In this document: positions 9,153-17,144 of the stretch, in pieces
Layout: each line of letters opens with the position of its first letter
How positions within the stretch are numbered: the first letter of the stretch is position 1
Assembly (NCBI GenBank): GCA_903834925.1
Contig: CAILLA010000085.1
Coordinates: forward strand, 1 to 42,672
Direction of reading: 5' to 3'
Length of the DNA stretch: 42,672 nt
Origin: an uncultured Schlesneria sp.
GTDB taxonomy: Bacteria; Planctomycetota; Planctomycetia; Planctomycetales; Planctomycetaceae
The notes under the pieces: model-generated
What the model was told of the DNA's origin: nothing
The model's database searches: none
What the model saw: only the letters and a program-made list of their open reading frames with translations
Program-made: the position numbers and the translations under genes

Positions 9153-9758
9153 TCAATCCAGTTCGCTTTGAACGACTTCGGCCTGCATCCAGGCCGGCTG
9201 TTTGAAGAGGTCAGAAACTGGAATTGAGAATCCGGGCAGGACCGGATGCCCGGCAACCACTTGCGGTTCCTTTAATGTCAGTCCGTTCCCCGTTCCGTGA
9301 AACTGATGAACATGTCGCGTGACCGGGTCGATTACCCAGACGCCTGAAACACCCCATTCCAGGTAAGCTTGTACGCGAACCGACATGGATTCTCGGCGTT
9401 CGTTGGTTGAGGCGACTTCAACGACCAGCACCGGACGAGTGTCTGTCAACACTTTGTCCGTTTCCGCAAACCGAGTCCCTGTTTCAAAGCGAAAACAGGA
9501 AACGGCAGGACAACGGACCGTTGGGCTTTCTTTCCGAACAATCAGGGGAAGTTCGAAGCAAGCATACGTATCTGCGGATTTTTTCAGAAACTTAGCCAGA
9601 GATCGCGACAGATTCCGAACGACGTCACCGTGTGCATCGTCGGGAGGATTCAGTCGGTGAAAACGACCCTCTACCAGTTCAATCCAGCGTTCGCCATCAA
9701 GAATTCGTTCTTCAAACTGTTCGAGCGTCAATGGATCATTGGCCGTTGAATCTGTCAT
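9153..9758 (-). CDS. Uma2-family (DUF820) nuclease-fold protein with degraded active site
   Basis: A 201-residue protein with the Uma2 layout: N-terminal LTLEQFEERI and WIELVEGRFHRL, then HGDVVRNL, then the PD-(D/E)xK core, then the tail ending VLPGFSIPVSDLF. Uma2 proteins are common in cyanobacteria and planctomycetes and are predicted endonucleases of unclear role. Three of the four usual catalytic positions look replaced: the Asp of the PDVS-like motif is Ala85 (RCPAVS), the Asp of PDLVVEV is Val110 (RPVLVVEV) and the Lys four residues before the conserved Tyr is Arg128 (RVQAY). Glu114 is kept. If this manual alignment is right the protein is probably not a nuclease. The ATG at 9758 has GAGAG upstream. 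It stands alone; a dispersed hairpin element lies beyond its 5' end. Confidence 0.8.
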   Translation of the reverse strand: MTDSTANDPLTLEQFEERILDGERWIELVEGRFHRLNPPDDAHGDVVRNLSRSLAKFLKKSADTYACFELPLIVRKESPTVRCPAVSCFRFETGTRFAETDKVLTDTRPVLVVEVASTNERRESMSVRVQAYLEWGVSGVWVIDPVTRHVHQFHGTGNGLTLKEPQVVAGHPVLPGFSIPVSDLFKQPAWMQAEVVQSELD

Positions 9759-9820
9759 GTCTTGATCTCTCGCGAACTTACGGAAAAACGATTAGTGCCT
9801 CGTCAAAGCTAGAAATTAGG

Positions 9821-9918
9821 GTGCCACTGGATGACCGTCTTCGGTCACCCAGTGCTCTTCGATTCCTTCAAAAACAACGGAAGACACTGCGTCTCCGAAG
9901 ACTCCGATGCAGTGGCAC
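9821..9918 (-). repeat. Dispersed double-hairpin element, copy 1 (inverted)
   Basis: This 98-bp element lies in the 389-bp divergent interval between the Uma2 gene and the PPC gene. Its ends are the 9-bp inverted repeat GTGCCACTG/CAGTGGCAC. Read on the minus strand it has a left hairpin (CACTGC...GCAGTG), a variable linker and a right hairpin of 13 paired positions around an AAGA loop. Its last 40 nt (minus-strand reading) are identical to those of the copy at 24122. An outer, imperfect inverted repeat (9793-9810 with 9934-9951, core TCGTCAAA/TTTTGACGA) surrounds it. No terminal target duplication is evident. Confidence 0.85.
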
Positions 9919-10041
9919 TCAACCTGAACTTTAAGTTTTGACGACGCACTAGCTATTCTACCCAAAGAATTTAGGGAGAACGGATCGCAATCCGCAAGGA
10001 TGTCAAAAAAGGAGTTTGTCACAGATTGGGTCGCTTTCAAA

Positions 10042-10071
10042 TTGACGCCCGTTGTGACGCACCCGTATGAT
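10042..10071 (+). promoter_or_regulatory. Candidate sigma-70-type promoter for the PPC-DUF1549 gene pair
   Basis: TTGACG (10042-10047) and TATGAT (10066-10071) are separated by 18 bp; each matches five of six consensus positions. The predicted transcript start is near 10078, about 70 nt ahead of the PPC start codon. Confidence 0.5.
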
Positions 10072-10147
10072 GTGCCATCAGTAATAACTGATATCTGCCC
10101 TGCCTGATGTTCTCCTGCCTGATAAACCCTCCTTGGAGTTGAGCCGC

Positions 10148-12433
10148 ATGCTGGTCTCTTCCTTTGCTCGGAAATTGCCGTTTGCGCTAGTGTTGGCCTG
10201 TTTTCACGTTGTGTCCGCGCAAGAACCGGTAATTAATGGGACGGTTCCCGGGGCGGTCGCTCCTGGAACCTCGCTGCCACTTCAAATCAACGGTGGTAAT
10301 TTAGCCGTCGCGAAAAAACTCTGGCTCAGTTTCCCAGGCGAGGCGGTGCTCGCTGAAGGGATTGATAAGAACGGCGAAAACCCCGGACAAGTCACATACC
10401 GTGTTACCGTCCCACCAAATACGCCGTGTGGTATTCACGCGATGCGAGTTGTCACGGACAAGGGTGTTTCCCCATTACGGTTTTTGTTTGTTGACGATCT
10501 TCCGTCAATTGCTTCCGTCGGCTCGAACGTCCAACAAGCGACCGCTCAAGCCGTTTCCATTCCGACAGCAATCGATGGGACAGTCGCAGGCTTAAGTTGG
10601 CAGTATTTCAAGTTTCCAGTTCAAGCAGGCCAGCGTTTGTCGATTGAAGTCGTGGCCAGACGGATCGGCTCGTCGTTAGATCCCATGATTCGACTGCTCG
10701 ATATCAAAGGCCGTGAGCTTGCCTACAACGACGATACTCCCGGTCTTAACAGTGATTCATCGCTCGTTTACACGTTTAAAGACGCTGGCGAGTACATCCT
10801 CGAACTGCGAGATATCAAGTACGGAGCGGGAACCTACCGGTTGCGAATCGGTGATTTTCCAGTGGCGACCGTTGCTTATCCTCTGGCCATTCAGCGGGGG
10901 ACCGCAGCAGGCGTGACGCTGGCAGGGTTTGGAGTTGATGGACTGGCACCGATCGTTCATTCCGTCGCACCTGATTATGCGTCCGAATGGGCCAATGTCA
11001 GTTTGAAACGCCCGAATGGTGCGAGTGGGTACAGTACGGTGGAAGTCGTCTCGACGCCACAATTCCTTGAGCAAGAACCCAATAATAACCCGGATCAGGC
11101 GAATCGGGTCGAACTTAGTCACGATATCAATGGGCGGCTAGACGTTCCCGGTGATGTGGATCGATTCATATTCACAGCGAAAAAAGACCAGACCGTCAGC
11201 TTCTTTGGCATCACCCGACAACAGGGATCGCCCACCGACCTCAATTTTAAGATCCTCAATAAGGACGGCGGTCAACTGGCTGCGGCAGAAGACAATGGCA
11301 CCAGCGAAGGATCACTCAGCTTTAAATTTCCGGCAGACGGAGACTACGTGCTGTTTGTAGAAGACTTGAATCATCGTGGTGGAAGCGAGCACGCTTATCG
11401 CATCGCCGTCACGATGTCGCCACCGCAGTACTCGCTGGCTGCGTCGCTCGACACATTCAGCATTCCCGCCGGTGGCTCGGTCATGGCGACGGTTACGACC
11501 GTTCGAACGGGATACGCCGGACCGATCGAGTTGAGCGCGACCAATCTGCCAGCGGGGGTTACCACCAGCAAATCGGTGATTGGTGTCGGTCGCAACGATG
11601 CGGTGATTACGTTGCAAGCCACGCCCGAATTTGCACCCGGTGAACTCTATCAGATCAAGATCATTGGCACCGCAAAAATTGGCGAAGCTGACCTTACGGT
11701 TCCCGCCGAAATCGGGGGCGTTCTGAAAGCCAGAAACAACGCCATGCGCTGGTCGCCTAACAATCTGAATCGGTATGTCGCAGCGGCATCTGCACCCGCT
11801 CCTGGCTTTTCCTGGCGTGTTGAACCCAGTACCGCTGTCTTCGGAAAAGACCTTTCGACAAAGGTGAAACTGATCGCAACGCGAGCGGCTGGATTCGAGG
11901 AAGGTGTAATTGTCGCCATCGCTCCTCCGCAGAACGGACTTCCTGCTGGAGTGACAATCGCTTTGAAGAATGTCGACAAGGGGCAAACGGAGGCGGAACT
12001 CGTCATCTCGGCGAATAACCAGGCGCCACTCGGCGAGTTTACAGCCGGTCTGACAGGAACGCTGAAACAAGGTGACAAGACAGTCGTTCAAGGTTTGGCA
12101 CTTCGGCTGAACCTGGCCGCACCCATGACTATTAAACTTGATCCGGCAACGGGAAAGATCGCCAAAGGTGGCGAACTGGTTGTGAAAGCGATCGTCGATC
12201 GGAACCCGGCTTTCATGGGACCTGTCACCGTGACACTTCAAAATCTTCCTGCCGGAATTACTGCGGCACCCGCAACAATCGCTGCCGATCAGACGGCTGT
12301 TGATGTTAAACTGACTGCAGCAGCCGATGCCGCGACCGCCAATGTGAATAATGTGACTGCCAAAGCCGATGCGATGGCTGGGGCTGCAAAATTGGAAGCA
12401 ACATCGGCAGCCATTGTTCTGGCGGTGGATTAA
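10148..12433 (+). CDS. Exported protein with two pre-peptidase C-terminal (PPC) domains
   Basis: A 761-residue secreted protein. The start is the ATG at 10148, with TTGGAG about 9 nt upstream; a TTG at 10133 would overlap that ribosome site. Residues 1-25 are a signal peptide ending VVSAQ. An Ig/TIG-like domain (about 27-118) comes first. Two PPC beta-sandwich domains follow: about 142-237 (DGTVAGLSWQYFKFPVQAGQ, LDPMIRLLD, YILELRDIKYGAGTYRLRIG) and 306-423 (EQEPNNNPDQAN, GDVDRFIFTAKK, YVLFVEDL). The C-terminal third is Ig-like repeats ('LPAGVT', 'LPAGVTIALK', 'LPAGITAAP'). There is no peptidase domain, so the role is probably binding or structural in the periplasm or at the surface. In planctomycetes such genes frequently precede DUF1549/DUF1553 genes, as here: the next start is 76 bp downstream, so the two likely form an operon. 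Confidence 0.85.
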   Translation: MLVSSFARKLPFALVLACFHVVSAQEPVINGTVPGAVAPGTSLPLQINGGNLAVAKKLWLSFPGEAVLAEGIDKNGENPGQVTYRVTVPPNTPCGIHAMRVVTDKGVSPLRFLFVDDLPSIASVGSNVQQATAQAVSIPTAIDGTVAGLSWQYFKFPVQAGQRLSIEVVARRIGSSLDPMIRLLDIKGRELAYNDDTPGLNSDSSLVYTFKDAGEYILELRDIKYGAGTYRLRIGDFPVATVAYPLAIQRGTAAGVTLAGFGVDGLAPIVHSVAPDYASEWANVSLKRPNGASGYSTVEVVSTPQFLEQEPNNNPDQANRVELSHDINGRLDVPGDVDRFIFTAKKDQTVSFFGITRQQGSPTDLNFKILNKDGGQLAAAEDNGTSEGSLSFKFPADGDYVLFVEDLNHRGGSEHAYRIAVTMSPPQYSLAASLDTFSIPAGGSVMATVTTVRTGYAGPIELSATNLPAGVTTSKSVIGVGRNDAVITLQATPEFAPGELYQIKIIGTAKIGEADLTVPAEIGGVLKARNNAMRWSPNNLNRYVAAASAPAPGFSWRVEPSTAVFGKDLSTKVKLIATRAAGFEEGVIVAIAPPQNGLPAGVTIALKNVDKGQTEAELVISANNQAPLGEFTAGLTGTLKQGDKTVVQGLALRLNLAAPMTIKLDPATGKIAKGGELVVKAIVDRNPAFMGPVTVTLQNLPAGITAAPATIAADQTAVDVKLTAAADAATANVNNVTAKADAMAGAAKLEATSAAIVLAVD

Positions 12434-12509
12434 GGTTACTGATACAGACACTTTTTACATACTCGATCATCATCGCGAAACGAAAATTACCCGGACGGAG
12501 ACGAAGACG

Positions 12510-14960
12510 ATGAGAATGAATGCCGTTTGCCAAATGCTCTCGCTGAGCGTTATCGCTCTGTTGCCCGGTTTTGCTTTGGCGGAAGCACCGATTGATGTCG
12601 GTCAGCCAACCTCGATCGTCGTCGAACCGGCGAAGTTTGAGCTTTTAGGAAAACGTTCGCGGCAACAATTGCTCGTGACCGGCATGTATGCTGGTGACCA
12701 TGTCCGGGATCTGACGCCCGTTGCGACTTTCGTTTCGTCGAACCCGGCAATCGTCACGGTCGATGGGGCTGTCGCTCTGCCGGTCGCAAATGGTGAAGCC
12801 ACACTAACAGCGACCATCAGCGGCCAGACGTTCTCCGTTCCCGTCGTGGTCAAAAACATCGAAGCTCCCGCTCCGGTCAGTTTCAAAAATGAAACGCAAA
12901 TGGCATTGACAAAGGCCGGTTGCAACATGGGTGCCTGCCACGGGTCACCGTCAGGCAAGGGTGGTTTCCGATTGTCGTTACGAGCCTACGATTCGGCACT
13001 CGATATCATGACGGTACGATCCGAGTTCTACGGACGACGGACGAATATCATGGAACCAGGCCAAAGTCTGCTGCTGCAAAAGCCGCTCATGGAAGTGGCA
13101 CATGGTGGTGGCAAACGACTGAAAAAGGGTGACCCTGCCCATAAGGCTCTTGAACAATGGATTGCAGAAGGGATGCGTCTTGATTCGGCGACCGAACCAG
13201 ATCTGTTGAAGATCGTCACGGTCCCGGCAAAACGAATCCTCCATCAGCCCGCCGCTCGCCAACAGATTATGGTTCTTGGTCATTTCAGCGACGGGTCCAT
13301 CCGTGATCTGACACCTCTGACCGACTTCACGACTTCCAACGAAAGTGTCGGTTCTGTCAACGCTCAAGGTCTGGTGACAAAAAACGGACGTGGTGAAACG
13401 GCGATCCTCGCTCGCTATCTCGATAAAATGTCGACGACGTACATGACGTTCCTCGAAGAAGTTCCCGGTTTTGCCTGGAACAACCCACCTGAAAATAATT
13501 TCGTTGATACCGCCGTCTTCGAAAAACTAAAGCAATTGCAGATCCTTCCATCCGATCTTTGCACCGACGACGAATTCCTGCGACGTGTGACACTTGATCT
13601 GACAGGTCGTTTGCCAACCGCTGACGAGGCCAAAGCATTCCTCGCCGAACGTAGCCCATCGCAACGAATGGCTCTGGTTGATCGGTTACTCGACAGTGAC
13701 GAGTATGCCGCCTTCTGGGCCTTGAAGTGGGGTGACGTCCTGCGGTCAAACAGCAAGAAATTGAAGACCGCTGGCGTCCATAAATTCCGACAATGGATTT
13801 ACGAGTCGATGCGGAACGACAAGCCGCTTGACCAGTTTGCGACAGAACTGCTGACCGCGAACGGCAGCGTCTTCGAAAATCCCCCAGCAAACTTCTGGCG
13901 AGCCAGTCGTGACCCACAGGATGCCACCGAAACGACAGCTCAGTTATTCCTGGGTGTCCGCATCCAGTGTGCCAAGTGCCACAACCATCCTTTTGAGCGA
14001 TGGACTCAGGACAACTATTATGGCATCGCCGCCGCGTTTGTTCGAGTTGGTCGCAAGAACTCGGTCGATGCCGAAGAAGAAGTCATCTTCTCACAAGGGG
14101 GCGGCGAAGTCACTCAGCCTCGTACCAACAAACAGATGAAGGTTCACTTGCTGCTGAAAGGTGATGTCGACGTTCCTGCCGATCAGGATCGACGAGTTGT
14201 CTTCGCTCAATGGTTGACGTCGCCTGAAAATCCGTTCTTCTCCAAGAGTGTTTCGAACCGAATCTGGGGACATCTGCTTGGCCGAGGGATCGTCGATCCG
14301 ATCGATGACTTCCGCGACTCGAACCCTCCATCGAACGCAAAGCTGCTCGACGAACTGGCCCGTCAGTTTGCCGCAAACAACTTCAGCCAGAAATGGGTGA
14401 TCCGCACGATCTGTAACAGCCGTACGTATCAGCTCAGCTCACGGAAGAATCCGTTCAACAAGGATGACGAGATTTACTGTTCACACGCGAACACACGGCT
14501 TCTGTCGGCCGAACAGTTACTGGACGGCATCTGTGCCGTGACAAACGTGCCGGAACAATTCCCCGGCATGCCGCTCGGGACCCGAGCCTGTGAACTGGCC
14601 GATCCACCGACTGATCACTATTTCCTGAAAGTCTTCGGTCAGCCACAACGGGAAATGGCCTGCCAGTGTGAACGTTCCAGCGAATCGAATCTTTCGCAGG
14701 CACTGCAAATGATTAACGGCCCGGTGGTTCATAACAAGCTGCGAGCCGACAATGGTCGAATCGCAACCATGCTGAAAGAGAACAAACCGGAAGAAGAAAT
14801 CATCACGGCTTTGTATCTCGCAGCCTTGGCGAGAACTCCATCACCAGAGGAACTGAACGCCTCCAAGCAACACATCGCAGCTCAGCAGGACCGTCGACAA
14901 GCGTTCGAAGACGTTGGCTGGGCAATCTTGAACTCGAAAGAGTTCCTGTTCCAGCACTGA
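12510..14960 (+). CDS. Exported DUF1549/DUF1553 protein with Ig-like (Big_2) domains
   Basis: An 816-residue planctomycete-type exported protein. The ATG at 12510 has GGAG at 12497-12500. Residues 1-24 are a signal peptide (ALLPGFALAEA). Two bacterial Ig-like domains lie at about 35-115 and 233-318, each with an RDLTP...F.SSN.. pattern. Between them is a segment with CNMGACHG (138-145), which resembles a c-type heme motif but with four residues between the cysteines. DUF1549 covers about 330-520 and includes the conserved CAKCHNHPFERW (487-498), a CxxCH motif found throughout the family. DUF1553 covers about 565-800 (NPFFSKSVSNRIWGHLLGRGIVDP, SRTYQLSS, RLLSAEQLLD). The biochemical function of the family is unknown; proposals involve redox or polysaccharide processes. 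The usual DUF1501 partner is not adjacent; the only one in the window is 9.5 kb away. Confidence 0.9.
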   Translation: MRMNAVCQMLSLSVIALLPGFALAEAPIDVGQPTSIVVEPAKFELLGKRSRQQLLVTGMYAGDHVRDLTPVATFVSSNPAIVTVDGAVALPVANGEATLTATISGQTFSVPVVVKNIEAPAPVSFKNETQMALTKAGCNMGACHGSPSGKGGFRLSLRAYDSALDIMTVRSEFYGRRTNIMEPGQSLLLQKPLMEVAHGGGKRLKKGDPAHKALEQWIAEGMRLDSATEPDLLKIVTVPAKRILHQPAARQQIMVLGHFSDGSIRDLTPLTDFTTSNESVGSVNAQGLVTKNGRGETAILARYLDKMSTTYMTFLEEVPGFAWNNPPENNFVDTAVFEKLKQLQILPSDLCTDDEFLRRVTLDLTGRLPTADEAKAFLAERSPSQRMALVDRLLDSDEYAAFWALKWGDVLRSNSKKLKTAGVHKFRQWIYESMRNDKPLDQFATELLTANGSVFENPPANFWRASRDPQDATETTAQLFLGVRIQCAKCHNHPFERWTQDNYYGIAAAFVRVGRKNSVDAEEEVIFSQGGGEVTQPRTNKQMKVHLLLKGDVDVPADQDRRVVFAQWLTSPENPFFSKSVSNRIWGHLLGRGIVDPIDDFRDSNPPSNAKLLDELARQFAANNFSQKWVIRTICNSRTYQLSSRKNPFNKDDEIYCSHANTRLLSAEQLLDGICAVTNVPEQFPGMPLGTRACELADPPTDHYFLKVFGQPQREMACQCERSSESNLSQALQMINGPVVHNKLRADNGRIATMLKENKPEEEIITALYLAALARTPSPEELNASKQHIAAQQDRRQAFEDVGWAILNSKEFLFQH

Positions 14961-15020
14961 CGGGTTTACAAAAATTGGAATCGGATTGGCTGCTTTCGTG
15001 GATTGAGTCGCCTGAAGCAA

Positions 15021-15521
15021 TTATGAGGGACTGTAGCGGGCCACATTCCGGACCCGGTCGAAGTCAGTGTCATTGCTGGCGAGCACTACCATGTTATTTG
15101 CCTGCATAACGGCGACAATCAGGGCATCGCCACTGAGCAGTCCGTGCTGCTGGCTAAGATCGGCAGCCAGCAACACCTGTTGTTCGTCTAAAGGAAGCAC
15201 CCGGATACCGATCGCCAGGATTTCGTCCAAAGCCTTTCGATAACCGTAGAGTCGGCTCACCTCTATAGGATTGTTGCGGAGCCGTCGACCGATTCCAGTA
15301 TAGGGCCAGCCAAACGTCTCGCAAGCTTCCAACGTCATTAACCGATGAGCAACGTCGCTTAATTCGTGGGTGGAACAATAACCAGAGATATCGCCGAGTT
15401 CGACGCGTTCCAAAAGTTGTTGGCTGGGCATTCCAAACTGTGGGTCGGGACCGAAATTATAGACAAAGACGTTGGCGTCGAAAAATACAGACGCACCCGA
15501 TGGAATGTCCTCAAACTTCAC
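15021..15521 (-). CDS. PIN-domain ribonuclease toxin of a type II toxin-antitoxin pair
   Basis: A 166-residue VapC-like PIN protein. PIN toxins are Mg-dependent RNases, often cleaving tRNA or rRNA. Likely metal-binding acidic residues are Asp15 (FFDANVFVY), Glu53 (STHELSDV), Asp132 (SGDALIVAV) and Asp151/Asp154 (ASNDTDFD). The start is a GTG at 15521: GAGGAG sits 5 nt upstream, and the GTG overlaps the TGA of the upstream antitoxin gene in a four-base GTGA, so translation is probably coupled. There is no other good start nearby. The order, antitoxin first and toxin second, is the usual one. It ends 60 bp after the convergent DUF1549/DUF1553 stop. Confidence 0.85.
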   Translation of the reverse strand: MKFEDIPSGASVFFDANVFVYNFGPDPQFGMPSQQLLERVELGDISGYCSTHELSDVAHRLMTLEACETFGWPYTGIGRRLRNNPIEVSRLYGYRKALDEILAIGIRVLPLDEQQVLLAADLSQQHGLLSGDALIVAVMQANNMVVLASNDTDFDRVRNVARYSPS

Positions 15522-15745
15522 GGGGACTCCTCTACGCCATATTCGTCATCTTCGGCGATCTGACGAAGCACCTTTGGATCACCAGTCCAACCAATAAGAC
15601 CGTAACTCTGCCGCGTTCGACTAGTCGGTTTGTGACTTTGCTGCGACTCAATCGTCACGATGACTCGCTCGTGTTCCTTAAACGGAATCGCTTCGTCGAG
15701 CTTCAGAACCCCGTTTTCGTAGGTCGCTTCAATTTGTAATGACAT
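15518..15745 (-). CDS. DUF104 (AF2212-like) family antitoxin
   Basis: A 75-residue protein whose first half (LQIEATYENGVLKLDE, then FKEHERVIVTIE) is the small beta-structured DUF104 domain found in AF2212-like antitoxins paired with PIN toxins. The C-terminal half (about 35-75, SRTRQSYGLIGWTGDP to EDDEYGVEESP) is probably disordered until it wraps the toxin and is acidic at its end. The ATG at 15745 is chosen because the domain begins right after it; a further start at 15790 would add 15 residues and overlap the promoter. Its stop overlaps the toxin GTG by four bases. Autoregulation is likely, through the inverted repeat just upstream. Confidence 0.82.
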   Translation of the reverse strand: MSLQIEATYENGVLKLDEAIPFKEHERVIVTIESQQSHKPTSRTRQSYGLIGWTGDPKVLRQIAEDDEYGVEESP

Positions 15746-15749
15746 TTCA

Positions 15750-15785
15750 GCATCCCCGTTTTGCGTTGCGTTTGGATGCATAATA
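15750..15785 (-). promoter_or_regulatory. Candidate promoter and operator of the toxin-antitoxin pair
   Basis: On the minus strand a TATTAT -10 box (complement of 15780-15785) is followed by an inverted repeat GCATCC...GGATGC (15774-15779 and 15750-15755). The predicted transcript start, near 15773, falls inside the repeat. A TTGCG-TTGCG direct repeat lies in the spacer. The -35 region is poor. An operator overlapping the start point is what self-repressed toxin-antitoxin operons usually show. Confidence 0.4.
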
Positions 15786-15822
15786 CCCAAATATCATTCA
15801 GCGAGTCAGTCCGCACGTGAAA

Positions 15823-16755
15823 TCACGACGCTTGCCTCATTCGCAGCATTGGTTTTTCGAGCGTCACCACCGTGTTGGCCGGGATGCTTTCGTAAACCGA
15901 GGCACCGGCTCCAATCACCGAATTGCGACCGATGATTGTTGCCCCGCCAAGGACGGTCGCATTTGCGTAGACCACCACGTGATCCTCAATGGTTGGGTGC
16001 CGTTTGAGGTTACGGATCAGGTTCCCCTGCTCGTCCCTGGCAAAGCTCAGTGCCCCGAGCGTCACTCCTTGATACAGCTTCACGTGACTGGCGATCTCGC
16101 AGGTTGCCCCGATGACGACACCCGTTCCATGGTCGATAAAAAATGATGGTCCGATTTCGGCTCCGGGATGGATGTCGATTCCTGTGCGACCATGAGCCCA
16201 TTCTGAGAGCATGCGGGGGATCAGTGGTACTTGCAGTCGAAACAGTTCGTGAGCGAGTCGATAAATCGTGACCGCTTCCAGGCCGGGATAGCAGAAAATG
16301 ATTTCGTCCAGTCCCCCAGCAGCCGGGTCCCCGTCGTAGGCCGCTTGGACGTCTGTGGCCAGCACACGACGTATTGCCGGCAGTGTCGAAAGAAACGCAA
16401 TCGCCTTTTCCTGACCTAGCGTTTCAAAGTCGGGCTGAAGATCACCGCAATTGAGTTGATTTTTCCGGCGGAAATCGTGACGAAGGGCGCGAGCAATCTG
16501 TTGTGTGAGCCGGTCGTGAAGGCTGTCGATCAGGTCACCGATATGATAAGTCACATTGCCGAGATGCAGATTCTGCCGCTTGCGATAACCGGGATAGATG
16601 ATTTCTTTCAAATCCTCGGCGATCTCAACAACGATCTCAACACTTGGCAGTGGACAATGGCCCAGGTGATTGATCGTCTCAATTTCCTGATACGTGTCGA
16701 CAATTCGGTCCGTTAATTCAGGAAGACGTTCCTTGAGACGAATATCCGTGGCCAT
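15823..16755 (-). CDS. cysE: Serine O-acetyltransferase (CysE/EpsC type)
   Basis: A 310-residue enzyme that acetylates L-serine with acetyl-CoA to O-acetylserine, the precursor of cysteine. The N-terminal helical domain (1-190) includes [14 protein letters not shown] and [18 protein letters not shown], typical of the long EpsC-like serine acetyltransferases. The left-handed beta-helix (about 195-300) carries the hexapeptide repeats and catalytic histidine segments [11 protein letters not shown] and [12 protein letters not shown], followed by [12 protein letters not shown] and [21 protein letters not shown]. The ATG at 16755 has GAAGGA 8 nt upstream. No cysteine synthase gene is adjacent. A trans-sulfuration enzyme is encoded 19 kb away, but that is not evidence of linkage. 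Acetylation of serine is the likely reaction, with a small chance of another acyl acceptor. Confidence 0.9.
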   Translation of the reverse strand: MATDIRLKERLPELTDRIVDTYQEIETINHLGHCPLPSVEIVVEIAEDLKEIIYPGYRKRQNLHLGNVTYHIGDLIDSLHDRLTQQIARALRHDFRRKNQLNCGDLQPDFETLGQEKAIAFLSTLPAIRRVLATDVQAAYDGDPAAGGLDEIIFCYPGLEAVTIYRLAHELFRLQVPLIPRMLSEWAHGRTGIDIHPGAEIGPSFFIDHGTGVVIGATCEIASHVKLYQGVTLGALSFARDEQGNLIRNLKRHPTIEDHVVVYANATVLGGATIIGRNSVIGAGASVYESIPANTVVTLEKPMLRMRQAS

Positions 16756-17144
16756 GAGCCAGTCCTTCTTTCGGCGAAAACGAACGAACTTGATTGAAGT
16801 TTTAACTTACCGCCACTGCTTCTTCATCGTCAGAGACGCAGCGGCACACAATTGCGGAAGCCTTGGATTTCCGGGTATCGCTTTTCGTCGAGTAATCATT
16901 GTCTGGAATCGACGGAGTATTCGATATTGGTTGACAGAATCCTACATTCCACAGGGATCGACGTCTTCACCGAGATGCCAACGCCCGAACAATCGTAAAA
17001 GTCTTCCTGTCTTACGGATTGTATCAAATCCAGGTCAGTCAGACTTTGCGGGCACCACTTTCATTTTTGAACCGACCGATTCAAATCCGACGATGAAGCT
17101 AGGAGTTGTCTGATACGACGCACTGCGTCTGTTGGAATTTCTCC
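16756..17144. other. Divergent intergenic region, no gene seen
   Basis: This 389-bp interval separates the serine acetyltransferase gene (-) from the CPBP protease gene (+). A TTGACA near 16936 has no matching -10 at normal spacing. Open frames crossing it have no ribosome site or recognisable protein sequence. I find no repeat or RNA structure. Confidence 0.5.

Noticed and set aside
9816..10040. Open frames across the dispersed repeats giving peptides such as EEHWVTEDGHPVAP
   Set aside because: They occur because the repeat itself happens to be open in one frame; the same peptide appears at copies 1 and 4, with no start signals or conserved protein around it. These are likely to appear as false hypothetical proteins in automatic annotation.
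11312..12451. 379-codon minus-strand frame opposite the PPC gene
   Set aside because: Rich in Cys, Arg, His and Ser in a way typical of antisense reading of a GC-biased gene; the plus-strand protein is clearly a real PPC protein.
12369..12509. N-terminal extension of the DUF1549/DUF1553 protein
   Set aside because: It overlaps the end of the PPC gene and would bury the signal peptide; the ATG at 12510 has a good ribosome site.
16694..17113. 139-codon plus-strand frame upstream of the CPBP protease gene
   Set aside because: Overlaps the start of the serine acetyltransferase on the other strand and has no ribosome site or protein pattern.
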